A stretch of 64,000 nucleotides of DNA from Phycisphaerales bacterium (lineage in GTDB: Bacteria; Planctomycetota; Phycisphaerae; Phycisphaerales; SM1A02): contig JASMKH010000001.1 of NCBI GenBank assembly GCA_030749435.1, positions 1 through 64,000 on the forward strand, written 5' to 3'. Shown here piece by piece: positions 55,901 to 64,000 of the stretch. The notes under the pieces were generated by a model. That model worked only from the letters and a program-made list of their open reading frames with translations. It was not told the DNA's origin and made no database searches. Made by a program: the position numbers and the translations under genes. Position 1 is the first letter of the stretch. Each line of letters opens with the position of its first letter.

Positions 55901-58806
55901 GGGAACTGCATGCTGTGCGGGAAGAAACAACTGCCCCGCGTCGGGTCGCCGCTCTCGGGCTGGTCTGTCGGGATCAGATAGGAGAAGACATAGGCGTCGT
56001 AGTCTTCGGGCTGTCCGCCGGCGGGGGGAATTGCCCCGGCTTCAGCCATGTCCCCCTGGTAGATCCAGGTTGTGGCGCCCGCCGCGGGCGACTGCAGGTA
56101 TCGCGCGTTGGGACTGTCGACCGGGTACGGAGTGTCTTGTCCGTAGTCGAAGAGATGGGTGCTGGCCGTCCAGCGGTTCCAACCGTCGTTGAATGGATAG
56201 AGTTTCTCGGCCACGACGCCGCCTGTGGTGTTGCCGGCGTTGTTGTCGACCTGCCACCCATACACCCAGGGGTTCCACGTGGGGTAGACCAGCCAGAATG
56301 GCGCGTGGGGATCGTCGGGATTGTCCCACGGGAAGGTGACTCCCCGCTGTGTGGCCAATCCGAAGTTGGGCGTGTTCTCGAACTCGGTGCAGGTCGGGGG
56401 AAGACCGAACTCCACCGCATGTCCGTAGAACCCGGGATCAAAGATACCGACCGCATCACCGGTGGCGTGCGCGGGATACAGCCCCTCGCTGCCGTCCATC
56501 AGGGGGAACCATTCGAGGAAGTCGGTCTCGGTCAACCCGAGGGTGACGCCGTCGTTGAACCACCGCAGGGGGTCCCAACCGGTCCATTCTGCGTAGGTTC
56601 CGATGTATTCCCATGGAGGAACAATGTACTCCGGCGAGTCACCTGGACCGCACAGTGGATCGATGGCGTCGGAGCGGCCGGGATTCTGCGGGGGGCACCA
56701 CGTCAGGAAGGCGGGCGTTACGCCTCCGGGGTCGGTCGCGTCGCCGCAGTCGTTGAACGGACAGGTTGTTGAGGGGGGCGTAAACCACAGGGTCCACGTC
56801 GGCCGCCACTGGTTCTTGTGGATCCGGTGCACGAGGTTGCCATCGACATCCAGCTCCAGCAGGGACGGGTCCAGCATGTTGGCGAGCCAGAGCGGGTTCG
56901 GCTCCCCCTGCAGGTTGAGTCCGAGGTTCCAGGCCTCTTCACGACAATCGAGTTGACTGGTGATGATGATGGCGCCCGTGTTGTCCATGCAGCCGCCGAG
57001 CACCGTGGTACTTTCAATGCAGCGTCGGTCGCCATCGAACAACAGCTTCGGGAAGCTCGACGCATTACTCTCGTTGACATACCCCTCCCACACGCCTTCC
57101 AGATCCTGGCATCGCTGCTCAGCAGTGGAGGAGTCGTTGTTGGTGACCAGCCGCGAGGTTCCGATGACACGCATTTCGCCGGGCTTCAAACGCATCCAGG
57201 GGTTTGTGTAATCCCACGGATTGCCCTCGGTGGCGTCCCACGGGAACGGGGTCTCGCCGATGGGCAGCAGCCCCTTGCCCTGCCACTGCGGCATAAAGTC
57301 CACCTGCCCTGAGCGGCCGATGCCTGTGTATTGCCACAGTGGCAACGCCTCCATGTCGGGCTGCCACCAGCGGCCACCGGCGTTGGCGGGGGCCCAGTTC
57401 TGGACGAATGTTGGTACGCCGGGCGCGTTCGCGGTCCCCGCGTCGGCGACGTTGCATGCTCGGAACTTGTCGTTGGTCGTCGACGCGGGGTCGGTGTCTT
57501 CGTAGTCTTCAGTCGTGACCGTGTCGACGGCGTCTTCCGTGAAGCAGCACATGCCGAATTGAAGGCGGCAGACGTCGCAGTTGGCATAGGCGCGAGTCCA
57601 CGCCTCCCAGGTCCACGGATCGCCGACGGAACCGGGGACCACTGGCTCGGGATCGCCCGGTGTGAAGGTTCCGCTCCAGATTTCGTCGCAATCATCCACA
57701 TAGGTGTCGGATCCGCCGCGAAGCACGGCCCCCGCGACTCCGCTGTCCGTGCAGCAGGCACCGTAGGCGCGACACGATCCGGGACCGGTGCCGTCCTCTG
57801 AAAATTCGATGGTGACCAGTTGAGCCCAGTCTTGCGGGCCGGTGAAGCTCTCCAGAAGATCGCGGGCAGCCTCCTGGGCCAGGGCTTGGCATGCCGCCTC
57901 GTCGACGATGTCGTTCTCGAAACCCATCAGGTACATTGGCCCGAAGACCTCTGCTTCCCGCACGCTCTCCACGAAGACCTGGAAGCAGCAGGAGTTCGCT
58001 CGCGAACCGCCGCGGGCGGGGGCGTCATGGGGGTCTTGCTTCACGCTGTGGGCGAGCGTGGCCGCTTCCCGGTCCGCGATTCCCTGAAGCCGCAGCCTCG
58101 CTGCAGCTTCGAGGCCAGCAATGCGACCCTGTTGAATCATGGCCTCCCGCTGACGGTCGAACTCCTCCGCAGCCTCGAGTGTCGGGTTGCCAGCGATGGC
58201 GCCCGACCACTGGTTGTTTGCGGACGCGCGATCAGTTCGCTCGGGGCGGTGCCGGATGATTCGGGTTGCGGGTTGAGGTGCCTGCCTGGCGAACGTCACG
58301 AGTTCAAATGCGTCGAGCCGCGAGAGTCGTCCGGCGACGCGGCCCATGGAGTTCGCTTCGCCATTGACCCAGAACGTGGCGCCGACGTCGGCAGTCGAGT
58401 TGCCGCTCCGCAGTTCGGCGCGCTGGCGAAGTTTTTGAATCGTTGCATCGGGCAGTGTGGTTGCCGGTGCCAGTTGCACACCCAGTGAGTCAAGCAAGGT
58501 GTTGACGCCCGTCAGGTCGCGTCCCCGCAGGGAGATGAGTTGGCCGTTGGGCAGGATGCGTGCGCCCAGGCTGCGATCGAGCCGAACCTTGAGTCGGTGA
58601 TTGTTCAGGTCGGTGGGAATGGTGAGGTCGCGGAGCGTGGCTGCGTGGGGAGTGCTGGGGGCGGCTGCGTGCGGGAGGGCAGCGACGCGAGCGTGCGCAG
58701 CAGCGTCGACCGGCCTTGCGGCCATGACGCTGCCAGCAGCAGCCAGTGACATCAGGGAAAGGACGGTGAAGCGTACGCGGCGACGTGTCATCATGGATCG
58801 ACTCAT
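52945..58806 (-). CDS. Giant secreted protein with degenerate subtilisin-like domain and Cys-rich segments
   Basis: A 1953-residue exported protein of unknown function. Signal peptide FTVLSLMSLAAAGSVMAARP. A region to ~280 is Ala/Arg-rich and helical; from ~290 Cys-rich segments begin (CCFQVFVES, AYGACCTD, CDVCRLQFGMCC). Near 1030 lies CYIGNYCNDDTCCDY...GCCGEAG...WDSEC, like the C-CC-CC-WD-C motif of planctomycete secreted proteins. From ~1395 a subtilase-like fold is visible: VNIAVLAESAW, RGTAVLGVLAATDNGLGVTGMA, VIVPAGD and LDGSVAAASQVAASVACA. By eye the catalytic Asp is Ala1402, the His is Arg1455, the oxyanion Asn is Asp1556; only Ser1670 survives. It is thus probably not a protease. No dockerin or PEP-CTERM signal was found. 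Confidence 0.75.
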   Translation of the reverse strand: MSRSMMTRRRVRFTVLSLMSLAAAGSVMAARPVDAAAHARVAALPHAAAPSTPHAATLRDLTIPTDLNNHRLKVRLDRSLGARILPNGQLISLRGRDLTGVNTLLDSLGVQLAPATTLPDATIQKLRQRAELRSGNSTADVGATFWVNGEANSMGRVAGRLSRLDAFELVTFARQAPQPATRIIRHRPERTDRASANNQWSGAIAGNPTLEAAEEFDRQREAMIQQGRIAGLEAAARLRLQGIADREAATLAHSVKQDPHDAPARGGSRANSCCFQVFVESVREAEVFGPMYLMGFENDIVDEAACQALAQEAARDLLESFTGPQDWAQLVTIEFSEDGTGPGSCRAYGACCTDSGVAGAVLRGGSDTYVDDCDEIWSGTFTPGDPEPVVPGSVGDPWTWEAWTRAYANCDVCRLQFGMCCFTEDAVDTVTTEDYEDTDPASTTNDKFRACNVADAGTANAPGVPTFVQNWAPANAGGRWWQPDMEALPLWQYTGIGRSGQVDFMPQWQGKGLLPIGETPFPWDATEGNPWDYTNPWMRLKPGEMRVIGTSRLVTNNDSSTAEQRCQDLEGVWEGYVNESNASSFPKLLFDGDRRCIESTTVLGGCMDNTGAIIITSQLDCREEAWNLGLNLQGEPNPLWLANMLDPSLLELDVDGNLVHRIHKNQWRPTWTLWFTPPSTTCPFNDCGDATDPGGVTPAFLTWCPPQNPGRSDAIDPLCGPGDSPEYIVPPWEYIGTYAEWTGWDPLRWFNDGVTLGLTETDFLEWFPLMDGSEGLYPAHATGDAVGIFDPGFYGHAVEFGLPPTCTEFENTPNFGLATQRGVTFPWDNPDDPHAPFWLVYPTWNPWVYGWQVDNNAGNTTGGVVAEKLYPFNDGWNRWTASTHLFDYGQDTPYPVDSPNARYLQSPAAGATTWIYQGDMAEAGAIPPAGGQPEDYDAYVFSYLIPTDQPESGDPTRGSCFFPHSMQFPTLLETPELEGEQECYIGNYCNDDTCCDYVETVLPGCCGEAGQHTTWDSECVQVAVDRYLLDQGTPQTEYDAYTCRGITPFLAPSWPVSEDGPYDPTYVWPAGAPAASILYTPGQYNPDPRNVTINPYLDAVLPTYIDPSYVEGTCEVADTSLLNSLAPPLPVPPDNAAYSDYAQVRDQAGRLYQFMPRCQGIFSSAGQCNVPGSLSGRSAWDAIADDENVLIGCQDYDCCMRVIATMLQEKDAIDTANEYSDLEWINFAHMYFDEDDPLPPLAGQWTPYMAMKARELCYPSVESSDTTPDFFPLQLHAGADAYQQRAGSPSTASTEYIEGPDGSDVSGNDALRQLIYAPFSWSDPQATTPVGECVPPHQNIYEMCPAPFYRAEGMGMWPAGDPFEFGNTDFFETWASGMSYLSQSTGQEIDAYGEGVNIAVLAESAWLQTWAPPLGGPVQGAVHEDLGNVILEGSDPEMGLPAVTLDFSDPTLAARGTAVLGVLAATDNGLGVTGMAHHATTYFFPTRAVPAPGLGPQERLEDAFLHALSVLDSGDVLLLAFESTAGTGFLLDDPEVADLVSLAASSDISVIVPAGDRAVALPEDTDFPGIANVTVVGGAAPGSDDQYLRWWSSNYSTRDTVSGQFNGLPNVCAWGGAVTTTGGNANLTLLTIDGAAEVDPADPDSGVYQLTETGRARSYTNDFGAQLDGSVAAASQVAASVACAQSFCKTWYDDPLIPSVLQGRLFDTAVYGNAGGQPAGLLNTPGNVGGTFTWDLDEANPETRSVGRIPRLGRFLENLAFVTPEDADFSEDIPFRIVRMDIVSGVLEDGSRFSLALEGDDEWVRMSSEQTGPGYPAIDFYSPGAIYYSSHRDFTDILLTCAIGEEMIATDGFGVYTNRIGPDEAGRFKVYVYDFSRKAWRQFTPDQTPADNDPQPWLAEPWPGAPAGLSRYLEPGTNRMYIRVMTSAITDEDYHYYLDFVEVQGLTGSDRPN

Positions 58807-59106
58807 CTCTCGGCCGGAACGGCCTGGTTCAATCCCCGGGGCTCATTCCCAAGGCGTTCTCAGTCCGATCTGCCCCACAACGCCGGAGCGTGCCAGATCG
58901 GTGAATGCGGTCTCACGACACGCCGTTGCCTGACCGCCTGTGCGGGGGGGCCAACTCGGGCGTAACGACCACCCACTCCGTGCCCTGTGCGGACAGAGAA
59001 TGGAGCCCGGAGTATATCCGCCAAGGCTGGAGGAATGGCGATCAATACCCCCCCCTGAGGCCGGGAGGAGGGGATTCTCCGCAGTTCCGAACATGCCGGG
59101 CGAACC

Positions 59107-59393
59107 GTCCGCACCAAGCAGGGAGGCCATCGCAGCGGGCGGGCCGCCGGGATGGTGGGTGTCCGGCAACGGCTGACAACGGCTGTTGATGGGTGTCCAG
59201 CATTGGGTCTGGGTTGATGGGTGTCCAACAACGGCTGCCGGGATGGTGGGTGTCCAGCATTGGGTCGCCGGGTTGATGGGTGTCCAACAACGGCCGCCGG
59301 GATGGTGGGTGTCCAGCATTGGGTCGTCCGGACCAAGCAGGGAGGCCATCGCAGCGGGCGGGCCGCCGGGTTGGTGGGTGTCCAGCATTGGAT
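59107..59393. repeat. Nested repeat array: seven TGGGTGTCC units inside a ~55-bp direct repeat
   Basis: The core TGGGTGTCC occurs at 59156, 59190, 59218, 59247, 59277, 59306 and 59375. Inside the block the period is 28-30 bp, with two alternating forms: one ends CAGCATTGGGTC, the other CAACAACGGC. A longer element containing ACCAAGCAGGGAGGCCATCG is present twice, at ~59107-59164 and ~59327-59383, almost identical (one or two changes), and flanks the short-unit array. On the minus strand each CAGCATTGG unit reads ATGCTGGACACCCAC. The unit length is not a multiple of three. Confidence 0.85.
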
Positions 59394-59545
59394 CAGCTTG
59401 ACGCAGATTGACGCAGCACGCACCGGGGGGGCACGCCTTGGCGGCCTGCGGAGGGGTGTGTCCTCCGGACGGCGGGCGAGGTGGCCCTGCGGGAGGCATC
59501 GACCGATCGATGGCCAACGGCAGATTGCCCCACCTGCCAATGAGC

Positions 59546-59574
59546 GACGCCCCCTCCCGGAGGGAAGGGGCGTC
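59546..59574 (-). terminator. Hairpin after rpoC
   Basis: Thirteen-base arms (59546-59558 and 59562-59574) pair with one mismatch around GGA, about 57 bases beyond the rpoC stop. No T-run follows on the minus strand. Likely the end of the rpoBC transcript. Confidence 0.65.
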
Positions 59575-59631
59575 GATTGGGTGTGATCTGTCGGACCTGG
59601 CCAGCCCGAAGCGGGACGCGTCCCGCCGAGG

Positions 59632-62600
59632 TCAGCCGCCTGTTGGCGGGTCCTCGCTCGAGCCAGCGGCGATCGCCTCCATCGCGGCCGCTTCGGCGGG
59701 CTCGCTGGCTGTGCCGGTCATCACGGTCGGCGGCTCCGCCCCGAGCGCCTCAGCACGCTCTGCGGCCGCTTCCATCGCGGCGCGGGCATCGTCCTCTTCC
59801 GTGGTCGGAGGCTCGGCAAGTCGCTCGACCTGCATGTCCGTGTAGGTTCGGAATCCGGTGCCTGCGGGGATCAGGTGGCCGAGCAGCACGTTCTCCTTGA
59901 GCCCCCGCAGTTCGTCGACGGCACCTCGCAGCGACGCCTCGGTGAGCACCTTGGTGGTCTCCTGGAAGGAGGCACTTGAGAGGAACGAGTCGGACTGCAG
60001 CGAGGCCTTGGTGATGCCGAGCAACAGGGTCTGGCCTGTGGCGGGCTGAGCACGCTTGGTCTTCGCTGGAGCCTTGCCCTCGGCCTCGGCGATCGCATTG
60101 ACTTCCTTGACCTCCGCGCGGTCGACCAGATCGCCGACGATGAGCGAGGTCTCGCCCGCATCTTCGATTCGAAGCTTCGAACTCGTAGACTGGTTGAAAT
60201 TCCGGAAAGCGTGTCGATCGATGATCTCCTCAGGGAGCAGACCCGTGTCGCCCGCACGCTTGACCAGAACCTTTGAGAGCATGCACGAGAGGATCGTCTC
60301 AATGTGCTTGTCCGAGATCGGAACACCCTGAGCTCGGTACACGTTCTGGACTTCATCCAGCATGTAGTTGAAGACAAACTCTTCACCCCGGATCGACAGA
60401 ATCTCCTGCGGATCGAGGGGACCTTCGGTCAATGGGTCGCCCGCCTCGACCCAGTCGCCGGCATGCACCAGCAGGTGCTTGCCCTGCGGAACGTGGTGAT
60501 CGATCTCTTCCTGCACATCGGTGATGACTCGGACGGTCATCTTGTTCTTTCGGACATCGTCATGCAGTTCGATCGTCCCGGAGACCTTGGACATGATCGC
60601 CGGATCCTTCGGAGTTCGCGCCTCGAAGATCTCCGTGACGCGAGGAAGACCACCCACGATATCCGCCGAACCGGCGACGTCCTTGGGTTGCCGGGCGAGC
60701 ATCTCACCCTGACTGATCTTCTGGCCCTCTTCCACTTCGATGCGGCACTTCGCCGGAAGGTGGTGGAAGTCGAGGATATGACCGTCCTTGTCCTCAATCA
60801 GAATCTGCGGATGCATCTCGCCCGTGTGCTCGATGACGATCAACTCGTCCTGATCTGCGCCCTTGGCGGCTTCCTTGCGAATCGTCTTTCCGATTTCGAT
60901 GTCTTTGAAACGCACGATGCCGGATTCCTCGGCGAGGATCGGCGTGAGGTGAGGATTCCATTCGACCAGAACCTGACCCTTGGTGAGTGTCTCGCCGTCC
61001 TTCGCGTGGATGATGCCACCGTAGGGAACCTTGTACTTCTCAAGTTCCCGTCCACGGTCGTCGAGCACCGCGATCTCGCCCTGACGCTTCAACGCCACGA
61101 GCCGCTTGCTGCCATCGATGTCGACTTCGACTTCTCGGCACTCCCGCAACTGTGCGGTGCCGGAGTGGCCCGCCCGATAGGAGGTCTCGGTCAGACTGCG
61201 TGATGCAATGCCGCCCGTATGGAAGGTACGCATGGTCAACTGCGTGCCGGGTTCGCCAATCGACTGTGCCGCGATTGTGCCGACCGCCAGACCACCTTCG
61301 ACCAGCTTTCCGGTCGACATGTCCATTCCGTAGCAGCATGCGCAGACGCCACGGCCCGTGTCGCACGTCAAGGGGCTGCGGACCTGAACCGAGTTGATGC
61401 CAAGCTGTTCAATCTGTTCGGCGATCTCCCCGGTGATGACGTTGTTTTCCTTGACGATGACTTCATCGGTCAGTGGATTGATGATTGTCTGCCGACTTGT
61501 TCGGCCGGTGATGATCTCTCGGAGCGGCACATCGACTTCCTCGCCCTTGTAAATGGCACGCTTTGAGATGCCTCGGCGGGTGCCGCAACTGTGCTCGGTG
61601 ACGACGACCGCTTGGGCGACGTCGTACAGCTTTCTGGTGAGGTACCCCGAGTCGGCAGTCTTGAGGGCCGTGTCCGCCAGGCCCTTCCGGGCACCGTGGG
61701 TGGACGAGAAATACTCCAGCACGTTGAGACCCTCGCGGAAGTTCGCGCGAATGGGCGTCTCGATGATCTCGCCGCTGGGTTTGGCCATGAGGCCGCGCAT
61801 TCCGGCGAGCTGCTGCATCTGACTCACATTGCCTCGAGCGCCCGATGTGGACATGAGGTAGACCGGGTTCAGATACGCGTGCCCCTCGGAGCTGTCGATG
61901 GGAACTTCCTGAAGCGATGACATGTCGCGACGATCGTTCTTCAGCGTCTCGACCAGTGCCTTCGTGAGTTCCTCCCGGCAGTGGGCCCAGATGTCCAACA
62001 ATTGATTGTGCCGTTCACGCTCGGTGATTGCACCGGCGCCATAGGCTCGCTTGACCGCGTCGACCTTCTTCTGCGCCGCACCAAGCAGGTCGGCCTTGGA
62101 GGCCGGAATCCGCATGTCGGTGATCGCGATGGACAGGCCGGAAGTCGTGGCGGTCTTGAACCCGATTTCCTTGAGGTCATCGAGCAGGGTCAGCGTTGCG
62201 GCCCGGCCGCAATACTTGAACGTGTCGTCAATGACGCGGCTGCAGCCCTTCTTGCCAAGCGTGCAGTTGTAGAACGGCATGCCGTCAGGAAGAATCGCGG
62301 CGAATCGAAGCCTGCCGACCGTCGTGACAACGCGGCCACTCTCGCCGATGGGCTCGACGCCACCCTTCTCAGTCTTGACCTGACTGTTGAATCGTGGAAG
62401 TCGCACCACGATTCGTTCGTGAAGCGAGATCTGCTTGTGCTCAAGGGCCATGAGTGCTTCGGCCAGATCGCGGAATGCGTGAAGCTCGTGTTCCGGTCGC
62501 TTGTCTTCGTCTCCCATGTGGGTGAGGAAGTACATGCCCATGATGATGTCCTGGCTGGGCGAGACGATCGGGTTGCCGTTGGCCGGCGAGAAGATGTTGT

Positions 62601-64000
62601 GCGTTGAAAGCATGAGGACATGCGTTTCGACCTGCGCTTCGAGGGAGAGCGGGAGGTGCACTGCCATCTGATCGCCGTCGAAGTCGGCGTTGTAGCCGGT
62701 GCAGACCAGCGGATGCAGGGTGATGGCGTTGCCCTCGACGAGCACCGGCTCGAATGCCTGAATACCCATGCGGTGCAGGGTGGGCGCACGGTTGAGCATG
62801 ACGGGATGCTGGTAGATCACCTGCTCGAGAATGTCCCACACTTCGGGGTCGCGGCGCTCAAGCATCCGCTTGGCCGACTTGATCGTATCGGCGAGCCCGT
62901 GCTCCTTGAGGCGTCGAATGATGAAGGGCTGATACAACTCCAACGCGATCTTCTTGGGAAGACCACACTGGTGCAGCTTCAGCTCAGGGCCCACGACGAT
63001 GACCGATCGGGCTGAGTAGTCGACCCGCTTGCCGAGCAGGTTCTCGCGGAAGCGGCCCTGCTTGCCCTTGATCATGTCGGTGAGCGACTTGAGTGGCCGG
63101 TTGCTGCTGCCGAGCACCGGGCGGCGACAGCGGTCATTGTCGAAGAGCGCATCGACGGCTTGCTGAAGCATCCGCTTCTCGTTGCGGATGATGACCTCTG
63201 GCGCGTTGAGATCCATGAGCTTCTTGAGCCGGTTGTTTCGGTTGATGATCCGCCGGTACAAGTCGTTCAGGTCGCTGGTGGCGAAGTTGCCCGAGTCGAG
63301 CAGCACGAGGGGACGAAGATCGGGCGGGATGACCGGAATCACGTCGAGCACCATCCAGGACGGGTCGTTGTCGCTGTTGCGAAGCTGCTCGACAATCTTG
63401 AGCCTCTTGGCAAGATCCTTGATCTTCTGCTTGGATCGGGTCTTGGTAAGTCCCTCGCGGATCTCGGCTGCTGTCGCAGTGAGGTCAAGTCCGTGCAGCA
63501 ACTCAATGACGGCGTCGGCGCCCATCATGGCCTTGAAGGCCGAGGGGCCGTACTCACGTTGCAGTTCCCGGCACGTGTCTTCATCCACGACCTGTCGATA
63601 CTCAAGTTCGGTATCGCCGGGATCCGTAATCACGTAGTCCTGGAAGTAGATGACCTTCTCCAGATCGGAGGTCTTCATTCCGAGCAGCGTCCCCAGTCGG
63701 CTGGGAAGCGCCTTGAAGAACCAGATGTGGACGATCGGCGCGGCCAGATTGATGTGGCCCATTCGCTTGCGTCGGACGCGTGAGTGCGTGACCTTGACGC
63801 CACAGCGATCGCAGATGATCCCCTTGAACTTCGTACCCTTGTACTTCCCGCAGGCGCACTCGTAGTCGCGTTCGGGACCGAAGATCCGTTCGCAGAAGAG
63901 ACCGTCCTTCTCAGGGCGGTATGTCCGGTAGTTGATCGTTTCGGGCTTCTTGACTTCACCGAAGCTCCAACTCCTGATGTCATTGGGGCTCGCCAAGGTG
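59632..64000 (-). CDS. rpoC: DNA-directed RNA polymerase beta' subunit (N-terminus cut by window edge)
   Basis: The frame is open to the window's last base; the first visible residues, [28 protein letters not shown], match RpoC about 20-25 residues after its normal start, so only the very N-terminus is missing (~1456 residues are present). Zinc-site Cys [10 protein letters not shown]...CDRCG, the invariant catalytic [12 protein letters not shown] (Mg-binding Asp triad, near 62640-62700), bridge helix and trigger-loop regions, and the second zinc site (CGTRRG...[13 protein letters not shown]) are all present. C-terminal residues after ~1390 are Ala/Glu-rich and lineage-specific. rpoB should lie just beyond the window. 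Confidence 0.98.
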   Translation of the reverse strand, partial: TLASPNDIRSWSFGEVKKPETINYRTYRPEKDGLFCERIFGPERDYECACGKYKGTKFKGIICDRCGVKVTHSRVRRKRMGHINLAAPIVHIWFFKALPSRLGTLLGMKTSDLEKVIYFQDYVITDPGDTELEYRQVVDEDTCRELQREYGPSAFKAMMGADAVIELLHGLDLTATAAEIREGLTKTRSKQKIKDLAKRLKIVEQLRNSDNDPSWMVLDVIPVIPPDLRPLVLLDSGNFATSDLNDLYRRIINRNNRLKKLMDLNAPEVIIRNEKRMLQQAVDALFDNDRCRRPVLGSSNRPLKSLTDMIKGKQGRFRENLLGKRVDYSARSVIVVGPELKLHQCGLPKKIALELYQPFIIRRLKEHGLADTIKSAKRMLERRDPEVWDILEQVIYQHPVMLNRAPTLHRMGIQAFEPVLVEGNAITLHPLVCTGYNADFDGDQMAVHLPLSLEAQVETHVLMLSTHNIFSPANGNPIVSPSQDIIMGMYFLTHMGDEDKRPEHELHAFRDLAEALMALEHKQISLHERIVVRLPRFNSQVKTEKGGVEPIGESGRVVTTVGRLRFAAILPDGMPFYNCTLGKKGCSRVIDDTFKYCGRAATLTLLDDLKEIGFKTATTSGLSIAITDMRIPASKADLLGAAQKKVDAVKRAYGAGAITERERHNQLLDIWAHCREELTKALVETLKNDRRDMSSLQEVPIDSSEGHAYLNPVYLMSTSGARGNVSQMQQLAGMRGLMAKPSGEIIETPIRANFREGLNVLEYFSSTHGARKGLADTALKTADSGYLTRKLYDVAQAVVVTEHSCGTRRGISKRAIYKGEEVDVPLREIITGRTSRQTIINPLTDEVIVKENNVITGEIAEQIEQLGINSVQVRSPLTCDTGRGVCACCYGMDMSTGKLVEGGLAVGTIAAQSIGEPGTQLTMRTFHTGGIASRSLTETSYRAGHSGTAQLRECREVEVDIDGSKRLVALKRQGEIAVLDDRGRELEKYKVPYGGIIHAKDGETLTKGQVLVEWNPHLTPILAEESGIVRFKDIEIGKTIRKEAAKGADQDELIVIEHTGEMHPQILIEDKDGHILDFHHLPAKCRIEVEEGQKISQGEMLARQPKDVAGSADIVGGLPRVTEIFEARTPKDPAIMSKVSGTIELHDDVRKNKMTVRVITDVQEEIDHHVPQGKHLLVHAGDWVEAGDPLTEGPLDPQEILSIRGEEFVFNYMLDEVQNVYRAQGVPISDKHIETILSCMLSKVLVKRAGDTGLLPEEIIDRHAFRNFNQSTSSKLRIEDAGETSLIVGDLVDRAEVKEVNAIAEAEGKAPAKTKRAQPATGQTLLLGITKASLQSDSFLSSASFQETTKVLTEASLRGAVDELRGLKENVLLGHLIPAGTGFRTYTDMQVERLAEPPTTEEDDARAAMEAAAERAEALGAEPPTVMTGTASEPAEAAAMEAIAAGSSEDPPTGG

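Larger units (their letters stand above)
58807..59631. other. 825-base gap between the giant protein gene and rpoC
   Basis: No gene is supported. The gap holds the 59107-59393 repeat array and the hairpin at 59546-59574. Open frames on both strands through the array change register between units and look like repeat by-products. The left third (58807-59100) must carry the promoter of the minus-strand giant-protein gene, but none could be read with confidence. Confidence 0.6.

Noticed and set aside
59107-59393. Possible CRISPR array
   Set aside because: Repeats are only ~29 bp apart in total, so no unique spacers exist between them, and no cas genes are present.
58843-59540. Minus-strand frames with repeated LDTHHPG / LDTHQPG peptides
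   Set aside because: The DNA repeat unit is not a multiple of three and the peptide shifts frame between units, so this is a DNA repeat rather than a repeat protein.

Overview
The window looks like a chromosomal stretch of a high-GC planctomycete, most probably of the class Phycisphaerae. This is an inference from three things: large secreted proteins with dockerin-like 'DDLL..I..FG' repeats, Cys-rich 'GACC' modules, and gene order such as ribH-nusB-ftsY. LptD, exported proteins and a secretin indicate a diderm envelope. Genes are packed tightly, with many ATGA, TGATG or longer overlaps. Most of the content is housekeeping. No phage, insertion sequence, integron or CRISPR array was seen.

Layout. 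1-350 is the end of a beta-carbonic anhydrase, followed by a terminator and a 720-base gap holding a 17-bp tandem repeat. 1072-5973 is a manganese locus: mntR diverges from a troABCD-type ABC importer across a double GTAGC-N4-GCTAC palindrome, and both permeases carry a C-terminal DtxR/MntR-like domain. 6037-9386 is the circularly permuted ATP-grasp / alpha-E / transglutaminase trio. 9477-11789 is a Cys-rich secreted dockerin-like protein. 12010-18587 holds an SDR-type epimerase, an ECF sigma factor, three oxidoreductases (saccharopine-dehydrogenase, D-amino-acid-dehydrogenase and Gfo/Idh/MocA families), a CPBP protease and rpsT. A tRNA-Arg(ACG) and a 969-residue beta-helix protein follow.

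22157-31310 contains a chagasin-like lipoprotein, pyruvate dehydrogenase E1alpha/E1beta/E2, a single-chain ABC-2 permease, RNase Y, EF-P and RsmA. 31315-36299 (minus) is ribH-nusB-ftsY-lptD. A UbiA-like membrane protein lies at 36361-37305. 37307-44995 (minus) joins sucA-sucB to a shortened division cluster (rsmH, a LysM protein, an FtsL-like protein and an FtsI-type PBP). priA and carA diverge with overlapping start codons. 48716-52699 has a secretin with a 40-residue polyglycine insert, followed by a STAS protein and an RsbW-like ATPase. 52945-58806 encodes a 1953-residue secreted protein with a subtilisin-like domain that appears catalytically dead. An 825-base repeat-rich gap separates it from rpoC, which runs off the right edge.

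The most unusual candidate system is the Mn locus. The repressor, and apparently the permeases too, carry metal-sensing folds, so uptake could be controlled both at transcription and directly at the transporter. All functional statements are read by eye from sequence; no database search was possible.
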